Shown here piece after piece: positions 52,667 to 62,800 of a stretch of 64,000 nucleotides of DNA. Position 1 is the stretch's first letter. Each line of letters starts with the position of its first letter. Both the position numbers and the translations under genes were made by a program. Source of the DNA: Nocardia coubleae NBRC 108252 (GTDB lineage Bacteria; Actinomycetota; Actinomycetes; Mycobacteriales; Mycobacteriaceae); assembly GCF_001612805.1 (NCBI RefSeq), contig NZ_BDBD01000006.1, positions 1-64,000 on the forward strand, read 5' to 3'. A model generated the notes under the pieces. That model saw only the letters and a program-made list of their open reading frames with translations. It searched no databases and was not told the origin of the DNA.

Positions 52667-55600
52667 ATGACCAGCGTCGTCTGTTCCACCGCCCGACCGC
52701 TGGCCGAACCGGCCGCGTCCTACGATCTGGCCGACCGGTATCGGTCCGGCGCGGGTCCGGTCCTGCTCACGGGTGTCCAGGCCATCGCCCGGCTGCTGGT
52801 GGAACAGCATGTGCGTGACATCCGCGCCGGGCGCCGGGTCGCGACCTTCGTCTCGGGGTACCAGGGCAGCCCGCTGGGTGGCGTCGACAAGATGCTGCTC
52901 GGCATGCCGGAGGTGCTCACCGAACACGACATCACTTTCGTGCCGGGACTCAACGAGGAACTGGCCGCCACCTCGGTGTGGGGCAGCCAGGCCGACCTGC
53001 CCGCCGGGCGCCCGACCCACGACGGCGTGGTCGGCGTCTGGTACGGCAAGGGCCCCGGTGTGGACCGGGCGACCGACGCCATCCGCCACGCCAACATGTA
53101 CGGGGTGAACCCGCGTGGCGGGGTGTTGCTGCTCGTAGGTGACGATCCGTCGTCGAAGTCGTCGACCGTGCCCGCCGTGAGCGAACGTTCGCTGGCCGCG
53201 ATGGGTGTGCCGGTGTTGTTCCCGCGCAATGCGGAGGAGATCATCACCCTCGGCATGCAGGGCATCGCGCTGTCGCGGGCCTCGGGGTGTGTGGTGGCGT
53301 TGAAGATCGTCGCCGATGTCGCCGACGGCGCGTGGACGGTAGACGCCGACGTGGCCGACCTCGCCGTGACGGTGCCCGAGGTGCAGTGGGAGGGACGGCC
53401 TTTCACGTATCGGCAGCGCCCGATGGCCGCTCCGACCGACAGCCTGCTCGCCGAGGCGGACCTGTACGGCCCGCGCTGGGCGATGGTGCACGCCTACGGC
53501 GCGGCCAATGCCATCGACAGCATCGAGGTGGACCCGCCGGAGGCGAAGGTCGGCATCGCCGCCACCGGAACGACATTCGACGCCGTGCGCCAAGCACTGC
53601 TCGAGCTCGGTGTCGACGAGGCCGCGATGCACCGGGCCGGAATCCGGTTGCTGCGCATCGGGATGCCGTATCCGATCGGCCCGGCCAAGGTCACCGAGTT
53701 CGCCCGTGGACTCGAGGAACTGATCGTGGTCGAGGACAAGACCGCCTTCATCGAGACCCAGATCCGCGAGATCCTCTACGGCACGGAGCACACGCCACGC
53801 ATCCTCGGCAAGCACGACCAGCGCGGTGCCCGGCTGATGCCGGTCGACGGCGAACTCGACGCCGGGCGGCTGCTCGCCCCGCTGCGCCGGGTGTTGCGCG
53901 AGCGCGTCGAGCTGAAAAAGGCTGCGCCGCCCGCACTTCCGCTGGAGGTGCTCAGCACCAAGCGCACGCCGTACTTCTGCAGCGGCTGCCCACACAACCG
54001 GTCCACCGCCCTGCCCGAGGGCTCGATCGGTGGCGGCGGCATCGGCTGTCACACGCTGGTCACCATGTCGGGCCGCGCCGACAGCGCCGTCACCGGGCTG
54101 ACGCAGATGGGTGGCGAGGGCAGTCAGTGGATCGGGCAGGCACCGTTCACCGATGTGCCGCACCTGTTCCAGAACATCGGCGACGGAACGTTCTTCCACT
54201 CCGGGCAGCTGGCCGTGCAGGCGTGCGTGGCGGCGGGAGTGAACATCACCTACAAGCTGCTCTACAACGAGGTCGTCGCGATGACCGGGGCGCAGGACGT
54301 GGGCGGCATGCTCACCGTCGCGCAGCTCACCCACAAACTCACCGTGGAGGGCGTGAAGCAGATCATCGTCTGTGCCGACGAGCCGAAGCGGCACAGCAAG
54401 CGGGCGCTGGCCAAGGGGACGCTGCTGTGGCATCGTGACCGGCTCGACGAAGCCCAGCGGATGCTGCGCGAGATCGAGGGCGTCACCGTGCTGATCTACG
54501 ACCAGCATTGCGCCGCCGACGCCCGCAGGCAGCGCAAACGCGGCACACTGCCGGTGCGCAACACCCGCGTGGTGATCAACGAGGCCGTCTGCGAGGGCTG
54601 CGGCGATTGCGGCACCAAGTCGAACTGCCTGTCCGTGCAACCCGTCGACACCGAATTCGGGCGCAAGACCCGCATCGATCAGACCTCCTGCAACACCGAC
54701 TACAGCTGCCTGGACGGCGACTGCCCATCGTTCGTGACGGTGGAGGTGTCACCCGACAAGCGTGCCGGCCGCAAAACCCTCGAACCGCCCGCTGTTCCGG
54801 ATCCGGCACCGGGCGTGCCGCAGCGCACCCAGAACGTGCTCATCGCGGGTATCGGCGGCACCGGCATCGTGACGGTGAACCAGGTGCTGGCCACCGCCGC
54901 CCTGCGCGCCGGGTACGAGGTGGAGACGCTCGATCAGATCGGCCTGAGTCAGAAGGCCGGGCCCGTGGTGTCGCACCTGCGGTTCTCGGGTTCGGAGCTG
55001 GAACCGGCCAACCGGCTCACCCCGGGCAGCGCGGACTGCCTGCTCGCGGTCGACCTGCTGACCGCCACCGATCCCCGATACCTGCGCTACGGCAATTCGG
55101 CGAGCACGGTGGCCGTGGCGTCGACGAGCAAGACACCGACCGGCGACATGGTGTACGACAAGTCGACGTCCTACCCCGAGACCGATACTTTGCTGAATCG
55201 CCTTGCCGCCGTGACGCGTTCGATCAACCACTTCGACGCACTCGCGGCTGCGGAGACCCTGTTCGGCAACACCGCGGCCGCCAATTTCCTCGTCGTCGGC
55301 GCGGCGGTACAGGCGGGTGGGTTGCGATTGCCCGTGGCGGCGATCGAGGAAGCCATCGGGATCAACGGGGTCGCCGTGTCGGCCACCCTTGCCGCGTTCC
55401 GCTGGGGCCGTGTCGCCGTCGCGGATCCGGCGGCCTTCGCCGCGGCTGTCGACGAGGGGCAGCCGCGGCGGCTCCCGCCGACCGCACCGGCTGAGCTGTT
55501 GGCCCACACCGGCTTCGAAGGCGAGGTACGACGGATCGTGGAACGGCGAGCCGGTGAGCTGGTCGGCTACCAGAACACGACGGTGGCGCGGCGCTACATC

Positions 55601-56134
55601 GACACGGTCGAAAGCGTCTGGGCGGCAGAACGTTCCGTTACCGAGCGGACCGAGTTCAGCGAGGCGGTAGCACGTGGGCTGTACAAGTTCACCGCCTACA
55701 AGGACGAGTACGAAGTGGCGCGGCTGCTGGTCGACCCGGCGTTCCTGGCCGAGGTACAGGCCCAGGTGCCGGGTGGCGAGAAGCTCACCTACAAGCTGCA
55801 CCCGCCCGTCCTGCGCGCCATGGGCCGGAAGAAGAAGATCGGGCTCGCGCCGAAATCCCATGTGGCGCTGAAGGTCCTCGCCAAGGGTAAGTTCCTCCGC
55901 GGCACGAAGCTCGACCCCTTCGGCTACGCCCACGTGCGCAAGGTCGAACGCGAACTCCTGGCCCAGTACACCGCCATGGTGACGCGGCTCGCCGCCGAGC
56001 TGAGCGAGGAGAACTACGAGACAGCCACTGCGGCAGCCGCTCTCGCCGACGTCGTGCGCGGCTACGAGGACATCAAACTCGCCAATATCGAGCTGTACCG
56101 CGCCGGGCTGCGCGATCTCGGCATCGACTTCTGA
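52667..56134 (+). CDS. Indolepyruvate ferredoxin oxidoreductase, fused alpha/beta
   Basis: 1155 residues from ATG 52667 (GAGG upstream). Oxidatively decarboxylates aryl- or branched-chain 2-oxo acids to acyl-CoA, reducing ferredoxin. Order: pyrimidine-binding TPP domain (FVSGYQGSPLGGVDKML), a second domain, Cys motif YFCSGCPHNRST, TPP-binding GIGCHTLVTMSG and NITYKLLYNEVVAMTGAQ, ferredoxin-like Cys clusters CEGCGDCGTKSNC and CNTDYSCLDGDCPSF, then the gamma domain (IAGIGGTGIVTVNQVLA). Fused single-chain form as in many aerobic bacteria. Acts with the amino acid dehydrogenase downstream to degrade Leu/Val/Phe-type amino acids. Confidence 0.95.
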   Translation: MTSVVCSTARPLAEPAASYDLADRYRSGAGPVLLTGVQAIARLLVEQHVRDIRAGRRVATFVSGYQGSPLGGVDKMLLGMPEVLTEHDITFVPGLNEELAATSVWGSQADLPAGRPTHDGVVGVWYGKGPGVDRATDAIRHANMYGVNPRGGVLLLVGDDPSSKSSTVPAVSERSLAAMGVPVLFPRNAEEIITLGMQGIALSRASGCVVALKIVADVADGAWTVDADVADLAVTVPEVQWEGRPFTYRQRPMAAPTDSLLAEADLYGPRWAMVHAYGAANAIDSIEVDPPEAKVGIAATGTTFDAVRQALLELGVDEAAMHRAGIRLLRIGMPYPIGPAKVTEFARGLEELIVVEDKTAFIETQIREILYGTEHTPRILGKHDQRGARLMPVDGELDAGRLLAPLRRVLRERVELKKAAPPALPLEVLSTKRTPYFCSGCPHNRSTALPEGSIGGGGIGCHTLVTMSGRADSAVTGLTQMGGEGSQWIGQAPFTDVPHLFQNIGDGTFFHSGQLAVQACVAAGVNITYKLLYNEVVAMTGAQDVGGMLTVAQLTHKLTVEGVKQIIVCADEPKRHSKRALAKGTLLWHRDRLDEAQRMLREIEGVTVLIYDQHCAADARRQRKRGTLPVRNTRVVINEAVCEGCGDCGTKSNCLSVQPVDTEFGRKTRIDQTSCNTDYSCLDGDCPSFVTVEVSPDKRAGRKTLEPPAVPDPAPGVPQRTQNVLIAGIGGTGIVTVNQVLATAALRAGYEVETLDQIGLSQKAGPVVSHLRFSGSELEPANRLTPGSADCLLAVDLLTATDPRYLRYGNSASTVAVASTSKTPTGDMVYDKSTSYPETDTLLNRLAAVTRSINHFDALAAAETLFGNTAAANFLVVGAAVQAGGLRLPVAAIEEAIGINGVAVSATLAAFRWGRVAVADPAAFAAAVDEGQPRRLPPTAPAELLAHTGFEGEVRRIVERRAGELVGYQNTTVARRYIDTVESVWAAERSVTERTEFSEAVARGLYKFTAYKDEYEVARLLVDPAFLAEVQAQVPGGEKLTYKLHPPVLRAMGRKKKIGLAPKSHVALKVLAKGKFLRGTKLDPFGYAHVRKVERELLAQYTAMVTRLAAELSEENYETATAAAALADVVRGYEDIKLANIELYRAGLRDLGIDF

Positions 56135-56251
56135 GTGATCACGGCGCCGAATCCATCGGCGCCCAACAGCACAACATCAGGCCGCAGACCCGCGGCACGA
56201 ACTAACCACCCGGACACGACCCGTGGTGGAGGCAACCGGAAAGGATCGACA

Positions 56252-57331
56252 GTGACCGTCGCACACCCCGAAGCAGGAGTTTTCGGACGATCGCACGAGT
56301 TGAGTGCCCGCGCCCACGAGCAGGTGGTGTTCTGCGAGGACGACAGGTCCGGGCTGAAGGCGATCATCGCCATCCACTCAACGGCGCTCGGCCCGGCGCT
56401 CGGCGGCACCCGCTTCTACCCCTACGCCGACGAATCCGCGGCGTTGCAGGACGTGCTGCGACTGTCCTGGGGCATGACCTACAAGGCCGCCGCCGCGGGT
56501 GTCGACCTCGGCGGCGGCAAGGCCGTCATCATCGGTGACCCGGCGACGATGAAGAGCGAGGAACTGCTCGCCGCCTACGCGCGTTTCGTCGACACCCTCG
56601 GCGGCCGCTACATCACCGCGGGCGACGTGGGCACCACCACCGACGACCTCGACATCATCGGCAGGCACACCCGCTACGTCACCGGCCGCAGCGTCGCCGC
56701 GGGCGGCAGCGGTGACAGCGCCCGGCTCACCGCGCTCGGCGTGTTCCAGGCCATGCGCGCGGGCGCCGAATCCGTGTGGGGCGCACCGACACTGGCAGGC
56801 CGCACCGTCGGCGTGGAAGGCGTCGGCAAGGTCGGCCGCGAGCTCACCGCCTTGCTGCTCGCCGACGGCGCCGAGGTGTGCGTGACGGATGTGAACGAAG
56901 CGGCGCTGCGCCGCATCGCCTCCGAGCACCCCGAGGTCCGGCTGCTGTCCACGGTCTCGACCGCACCGGTCGACGTGTACGCCCCCTGCGCGCTCGGCGC
57001 CACCCTCACCGCGTCGACCGCCGCGACGATCGAGGCCAAACTCGTCTGCGGCGCGGCCAACAACCAACTCGCCACCCCCGATGTGGAGCAGGCACTCACC
57101 GAACGCGGCATCACCTGGGTCCCCGACTTCGTCGCCAACAGCGGCGGACTCATCCAGGTGGCAGGCGAATTGCGCGCCGCCCCACCCGCCGAGGTGGAAG
57201 CCGAGGTCACCGACATCTTCCCGCGCTGCCGCGAGATCATCGCCGCGGCGAAAGCCGACGGTATCGCCACCGGTGCCGCCGCCAATCGATTCGCCGAACG
57301 CCGTCTCGACGCCATCCCCCGCTCGCTCTGA
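56252..57331 (+). CDS. Leu/Phe/Val amino acid dehydrogenase
   Basis: 359 residues from GTG 56252, after GGAAAGGA. NAD-dependent oxidative deamination of hydrophobic amino acids to 2-oxo acids. Catalytic region ALGPALGGTRFYPYADESAALQDVLRLSWGMTYKAAAAGVDLGGGKAVI with the substrate and catalytic Lys. Rossmann motif VEGVGKVGRELTALLLADGAEVCVTDVNE. It supplies the 2-oxo acid for the oxidoreductase encoded 117 bases upstream. Which amino acid is preferred cannot be told by eye. Confidence 0.94.
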   Translation: MTVAHPEAGVFGRSHELSARAHEQVVFCEDDRSGLKAIIAIHSTALGPALGGTRFYPYADESAALQDVLRLSWGMTYKAAAAGVDLGGGKAVIIGDPATMKSEELLAAYARFVDTLGGRYITAGDVGTTTDDLDIIGRHTRYVTGRSVAAGGSGDSARLTALGVFQAMRAGAESVWGAPTLAGRTVGVEGVGKVGRELTALLLADGAEVCVTDVNEAALRRIASEHPEVRLLSTVSTAPVDVYAPCALGATLTASTAATIEAKLVCGAANNQLATPDVEQALTERGITWVPDFVANSGGLIQVAGELRAAPPAEVEAEVTDIFPRCREIIAAAKADGIATGAAANRFAERRLDAIPRSL

Positions 57332-57360
57332 GCGCGCCCGAGTTTCAAGGAGGAGACACA

Positions 57361-58854
57361 GTGGCGATCACGAGCGGGTTGTTCCGCACGAAATCTGTCG
57401 AGCAATCGATCCGGGACACCGACGATCCCGATGCCAAGCTGCGCAAGGACCTGACGGCGAAGGACCTCACGATCTTCGGTGTCGCGGTGGTGATCGGTGC
57501 GGGCATCTTCACCCTCACCGCCCGCACCGCGGGCACGGTGGCCGGGCCCGCGGTCTCGCTCGCGTTCGTCTTCGCGGCCATCGCGTGCGGGCTCACCGCC
57601 CTCTGCTACGCCGAGTTCGCCTCGACCGTTCCGGTGGCGGGCAGCGCGTACACCTTCGCCTACGCCACGTTCGGTGAGGTGATCGCCTGGATCATCGGCT
57701 GGGATCTGATCCTGGAATTCGCGCTCGCGGTCTCCGTGGTCGCCAAGGGCTGGTCGCAATATCTCGGTGACGTGCTCGGGTCGTCGGCACCGGTGGTGCA
57801 CATCGGGTCGGTGAGTTTCGACTGGGGTGCGGTGGTGATCATCGCGGTGGTCGGCGTGCTGCTGGCCACCGGGACGAAGCTGTCGTCGCGGGTCTCGGCC
57901 ATCGCCGTCGCCATCAAGCTCGGCGTGATCGCGCTGGTGCTCGTCGTCGGCGCGACCTACTTCAAGCCGTCGAACCTGTCGCCCTACATTCCGCCCGCCG
58001 AGCCGTCGGAGAAGGCCGAGGGGCTGCGGCAGTCGCTGTTCGCCTTCGTCACCGGGTCCGGCGGCACCAGCTACGGCTGGTACGGCCTGCTCGCCGCCGC
58101 CAGCCTGGTGTTCTTCGCCTTCATCGGCTTCGATGTCGTCGCCACCACCGCCGAGGAGACCCGCAACCCGCAGCGCGACATCCCGCGCGGCATCCTCGGT
58201 TCGCTGGCCATCGTGACCGTGCTCTACATCGCGGTGTCGCTGGTCCTCACCGGCATGGTCTCCTACACTCAGCTCGCCGACGGCAATGCCACCCTCGCAA
58301 CAGCTTTCGCCATCCACGGCGCCACCTGGGTGAAGAACATCATCGCCATCGGCGCCCTGGCCGGGCTCTCGACGGTGGTCATGGTGATGTTCCTCGGGCA
58401 GACCCGGGTGCTGTTCGCCATGGCCCGCGACGGACTGCTCCCCCGCAGCTTGGCACAGACCGGTCGCAAGGGCACGCCGGTGCGGCTCACCGTGATCGTC
58501 GGTGTGATCTGCGCGCTGCTCGCCGGGTTCGTCGACTTCGGCACGCTCGAGGAAATGGTCAATATCGGCACGCTGGTCGCCTTCGTGCTGGTGGCGGTGG
58601 GCGTGCTGGTCCTGCGTCGCACCCGCCCCGACCTGCCGCGCGGGTTCCGCGTGCCGTTCGTCCCGGTTGTTCCCGTGCTCGGCGCGCTGGCCTGCCTGTG
58701 GCTGATGGTCAACCTCTCCATCGAGACCTGGCTGCGCTTCATCATCTGGATGGCACTCGGTGTCTTCGTCTACTTCGCCTACGGCCGCAGGCATTCCGTG
58801 CTCGGTCGCCGACGACCGGATCCGGACAAGCCGGAATTGACACCAGTGGGATAG
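57361..58854 (+). CDS. APC-superfamily amino acid permease
   Basis: 497 residues from GTG 57361 with an excellent AAGGAGGAG site. About twelve membrane helices. The first carries the APC signature GVAVVIGAGIFTLTA, and helix 6 GFDVVATTAEETRNPQRDIP. Similar in size and N-terminal FRTKSVEQSIRDTD to cationic amino acid transporter-like (CAT) permeases. Third gene of the amino acid catabolic operon, so probably imports its substrate. A strong hairpin follows its stop. Confidence 0.94.
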   Translation: MAITSGLFRTKSVEQSIRDTDDPDAKLRKDLTAKDLTIFGVAVVIGAGIFTLTARTAGTVAGPAVSLAFVFAAIACGLTALCYAEFASTVPVAGSAYTFAYATFGEVIAWIIGWDLILEFALAVSVVAKGWSQYLGDVLGSSAPVVHIGSVSFDWGAVVIIAVVGVLLATGTKLSSRVSAIAVAIKLGVIALVLVVGATYFKPSNLSPYIPPAEPSEKAEGLRQSLFAFVTGSGGTSYGWYGLLAAASLVFFAFIGFDVVATTAEETRNPQRDIPRGILGSLAIVTVLYIAVSLVLTGMVSYTQLADGNATLATAFAIHGATWVKNIIAIGALAGLSTVVMVMFLGQTRVLFAMARDGLLPRSLAQTGRKGTPVRLTVIVGVICALLAGFVDFGTLEEMVNIGTLVAFVLVAVGVLVLRRTRPDLPRGFRVPFVPVVPVLGALACLWLMVNLSIETWLRFIIWMALGVFVYFAYGRRHSVLGRRRPDPDKPELTPVG

Positions 58855-58863
58855 GCCACGTTC

Positions 58864-58896
58864 CACCTCCCCTGGCACTGAGTGCCAGGGGAGGTG
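58864..58896 (+). terminator. Strong terminator after the permease gene
   Basis: CACCTCCCCTGGCACT and AGTGCCAGGGGAGGTG: perfect 16-base arms around a single G, nine bases after the permease stop, followed by AAATAA. Ends the amino acid catabolic operon and separates it from the next gene. Confidence 0.8.
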
Positions 58897-58944
58897 AAAT
58901 AATCGCCGGGACAGCCAGGGAAACGCGATGTTGGGAGTTCTGCA

Positions 58945-59796
58945 GTGGAGTTGATCGGTGTAATCGGTGGCGGCACGATGGGTGCGGGTATCGCCGAGGT
59001 GTGTGCCAAGGCGGGCAGCTCGGTGCTCGTGCTCGAGACCAAGCAGGAGTTCGCCGATGCCGCGCAGCAGCGCATCGCCACCTCGATCAGCAAGGGTGTG
59101 GCGCGCGGCAAGATCTCCCAGGAAGACGCCGACGCGGCCATCGCCCGCGTGCGGGTGACCCTGGACATGGACGAGTTCGCCGACCGCGACCTGGTGATCG
59201 AGGCCGCCCCGGAGATCGAGTCGCTGAAGTACGAGATCTTCGGCAAGCTGGACAAGATCGTCAAGCCCGAGGGCATCCTGGCCACCAACACCTCCTCGAT
59301 CCCGGTGATCAAGGTGGCCGGCGCCACCCAGCGACCCGAGCGCGTGGTCGGCGTGCACTTCTTCAACCCGGTGCCGGTGATGCCGCTGGTCGAGATCATC
59401 TCCACCCTGGTCACCGCCCCCGAGGCGGCCGAGGCCGTCACCGACTACGCCAAGAACACCCTCGGCAAGCTGACCGTGCAGGCCGGTGACCGTTCCGGTT
59501 TCATCGTCAACGCGCTGCTCATCCCGTACCTGTGCTCCGCGATCCGGATGCTCGAGTCGGGTTACGCCACCGCCGAGGACATCGATACCGCGATGAAGGG
59601 CGGCTGCGGTTACCCGATGGGCCCGCTGACGCTGCTCGACACCGTCGGCCTCGACATCGCGCTCGCCGCCGCCGAGTCGCTGTACGCCGAGTTCGCCGAG
59701 CCGCACTACGCCCCGCCTGCCCTGCTGCGCCGCATGGTCGACGCGGGTCGCCTCGGCCGCAAGACCGGTCGCGGTTTCTACGACTACGCCAAGTGA
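58945..59796 (+). CDS. 3-hydroxybutyryl-CoA (3-hydroxyacyl-CoA) dehydrogenase
   Basis: 283 residues from GTG 58945 (GGGAG upstream). Stand-alone NAD(P)-dependent dehydrogenase of the FadB2/Hbd type. Rossmann motif GVIGGGTMGAGIAEVCAKAG, catalytic His in VGVHFFNPVPVMPLVEI with Glu in LVIEAAPEIESLK, Asn in TNTSSIPV, and C-terminal dimerisation domain (GDRSGFIVNALLIPYL..GCGYPMGPLTLLDTVGLD). Works in fatty acid or butanoate metabolism. Own transcription unit after the terminator; convergent with the NRPS gene (37 bases between stops). Confidence 0.95.
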   Translation: MELIGVIGGGTMGAGIAEVCAKAGSSVLVLETKQEFADAAQQRIATSISKGVARGKISQEDADAAIARVRVTLDMDEFADRDLVIEAAPEIESLKYEIFGKLDKIVKPEGILATNTSSIPVIKVAGATQRPERVVGVHFFNPVPVMPLVEIISTLVTAPEAAEAVTDYAKNTLGKLTVQAGDRSGFIVNALLIPYLCSAIRMLESGYATAEDIDTAMKGGCGYPMGPLTLLDTVGLDIALAAAESLYAEFAEPHYAPPALLRRMVDAGRLGRKTGRGFYDYAK

Positions 59797-59833
59797 GAAC
59801 CTGGTCCCGCGCCCGCCCGGGCGCGGGACCGGC

Positions 59834-62800
59834 TCAGGCGACGCCCGCCGGGGCCGGGAAGAACCCGGTCTCGATGTAGTGGTCGAAATAGCGGGCGATG
59901 ACGGCCGCGTCGACCGCCGGAATATCGATGGGCAGCGTTTCGGCCGACTCGACGCTGCTCGACTCGACCGCGTCGAGCACCGAGCTCGCCCCCGCCGCCG
60001 CGACCGCCGCCACATAGTTGCCGCTCAGTGCCGACGCACGCGCCAGCATCGGGTCGACACCCGGCTGTTCGGCGGCCGTGGTGAGGATCTGCCCGAACTC
60101 CATCGGATCGATGAAGTCGAAACGGTAACCGCGCCGCACGATCTCGTCGTAGACGATGCCGAGCGGCACCTCCGGACCCGCCGCCCGGAACACCTGACCC
60201 AGCGCCGAATCGTCACGTGACCGCCGCACGATGCCCGCCGCGACGTAGTCGACCGGCGCCATCCCGATCGCGACCGAGCGCACGTCGACGGCCGTGCCGA
60301 GCACGAGCATCGAGCGAAGCATCGTCCACCAGGCGTCCTCGGCCGGTGCGACGCCGGTGCGGGAATCACCGGTGATGAGGCCGGGCCGGTACACCGCGAT
60401 CGGCACGCCGCGCTCGGCCGCCGTGTGCATCAACTGTTCGGCGACCCACTTGGTGAGCGCGTAGCCCGGAAGCCCGGCAGGCACGCCGTCGGCCTGCGGA
60501 ATGCCCGCGAGCACCGACGTCGTCGATACGTAGTGCACCGCTTTGACGCGGGTGGTGGTGGCCAGGCGCAGCACCTCGGTGGTTCCACCGACATTGGCCT
60601 CGCGCATCCGCCCGTACGGCTCGAGATGATTCACCAGGGCGCCGTTGTGGTAGATCACGTCGATCCGGTCGGCCAGTTCGGCGAAGCGGCGTGGGTCGAT
60701 GCCGAGCTGCGGCCGGGCGAGATCGCCTGGGACACCGGCCAATCGGGCCCGATCGACCTCTATGCCGTATCCGGCCGCCGTGGCGACCACACGGTCGAGT
60801 GCGGTGTGGGCGTCGGCGGCGCGCACCAGGCAGTGAACGGTGGCGGTGGTGTGCTCGAGCAGTTCGCGCAGCAGGAAGCTGCCGAGGAATCCGGTGGCGC
60901 CGGTGAGCAGGATGTTCGCCGGTTCACCCGAGCGCGGTGGGACGCACCCGTCGAGCGTGATCGACGGATCGAGCACCCGGTCGAGCGCCGGATCGGGGCC
61001 GGTCGAGGAGGCCGCCTTCTCGTCGCGCAGAGCCAGCGCCAGGTCGCTGACCAGCGGATAGCTGAACAGCAGCCGCAATGCGACCTCGATGCCGAGCCGT
61101 TCGGCCAAACTCGCGCGCACCCGGATCGCCGACAGCGAGGTACCGCCGAGGACGAAGAAGTCGTCGTCGCGGCCCACCCGCTCCAACTCGAGCACGCTCG
61201 CGAACACCTCCGCGACGACTCGTTCGTCGTCGGTGACCGGTGCCTGGTACTCACGGATCTCGCGCGCGGGTGCGGGCAGCGCCTTGCGATCGAGCTTGCC
61301 GGTCGCGCCGAGCGGGAACTCGTCGAGCGCGAGCACCCGGTGCGGGATCATGTACGGCGGCAACAGGGTTCGCGCGGTGGCCAGCACCTCGGCGACATCG
61401 ACGCCGGACGGCGTGACGTAACCGACGAGCTGTTCGTGGTGCACCGTCACCGCCGCACCGGCCACCGACGGATGCGCGCGCAGTGCCGCCTCGATCTCGC
61501 CGGGTTCGATGCGCAGGCCGTGCAGCTTGAGCTGTACGTCGGTGCGGCCGAGGTAGGTCAGTTCGCCGGTGGGCAAGCGGCGCACCAGGTCACCGGTGCG
61601 GTACATGCGTTCGCCGACCGGACCGTAGGGGTCGGCGACGAACCGTTCCATCGTGCGACCGGGGCTCCCCAGGTATCCGCGGGCGAGTTGCGCACCGGCC
61701 AGGTACAGCTCGCCGGGTGTGCCGAGGGGCACCGGCCGCAGCCGGGCGTCGAGCACATAGGCGCGAGAGTTCCAGTGCGGCAGGCCGATCGGGACGATGC
61801 CGTCACCTACCTCGGTGACGTCGGCGGCGGTGATCGAGACGGTCGCCTCGGTCGGCCCGTACAGGTTGTGCAACCGGCCGGAGGTGGCGGCGGCGAAACG
61901 GGCGACGGTCGCGTTCGGCAGCGCCTCACCGCCCACCCAGACCGCACGCAGCGACCGCAGTGCGCCCGCGGGCGCGGCGTCGAGGAGCATCTGCAGCACC
62001 GACGGCACGATGGTCGTGCCGGTGACACCGTGGCGCGCGATGATATCCGCCAGGTAGGCGGGGTCGGTGAGTCCGTGCGCGGCGGCGACGACCATGTGGG
62101 CCCCGGCGCGCAGCGGCGTCGCGAAACCGATCATCGAGGCGTCGAAGGTGAACGGAATCGACTGCAGCACAACATCGACGGCGCCGACCGCGTACTCGCC
62201 GACCATGTACGCGGTCTGGTTCACGATCGCCGAATGCGGTACCCCGACACCCTTGGGTTTGCCGGTGGAGCCCGAGGTGAAGATCACGTAGGCCAGGTCG
62301 AGGGTCCGCAGCGGACGCAGCCGGTCGGCGTCGGTGAGCCAAGTGTCCGAGAAGGCGTTCAGCGCACCGGAATTCGCGACCAGGTCGACCGAGATCACGG
62401 GCAGGTCGTCGACCTCGACGGTGTCGGCGACCGTGCTGAGCACGCAGGCCGGGCGCGCGGCGGTCAGGATGTCGGCGCGGCGTTCGGCGGGCGACTCCGG
62501 GTCGATCGGCACATACGCGCCGCCCGCCGCGAAGACCGCGTACATGGCGACGACCAGGTCGAGCGACGGCCGGATCGCCACCCCGACGGTGCTGCCCGGC
62601 CCGACGCCGGTCGCCACGAGCAACCGGGCCAGCCGGTTGACCCGGCTCGCGAGCTCGCGGTAGGTCAGGGTTCGATCGGCGAACGTCACCGCGGGCGCCT
62701 CCGGGGTGCGCGACGCCTGCGTGCGGAACTCGTCGAGCAGTGTCACGTCGGGAACCAGCCGCAGCTCACCGGCCGGTTCGGTCCGCTCGGACTCGGTGAG

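Noticed and set aside
56674..60015. Minus-strand open frame of 1113 codons
   Set aside because: It covers the amino acid dehydrogenase, permease and hydroxyacyl-CoA dehydrogenase in antisense. Its translation is His/Arg/Gly-rich with no domain.
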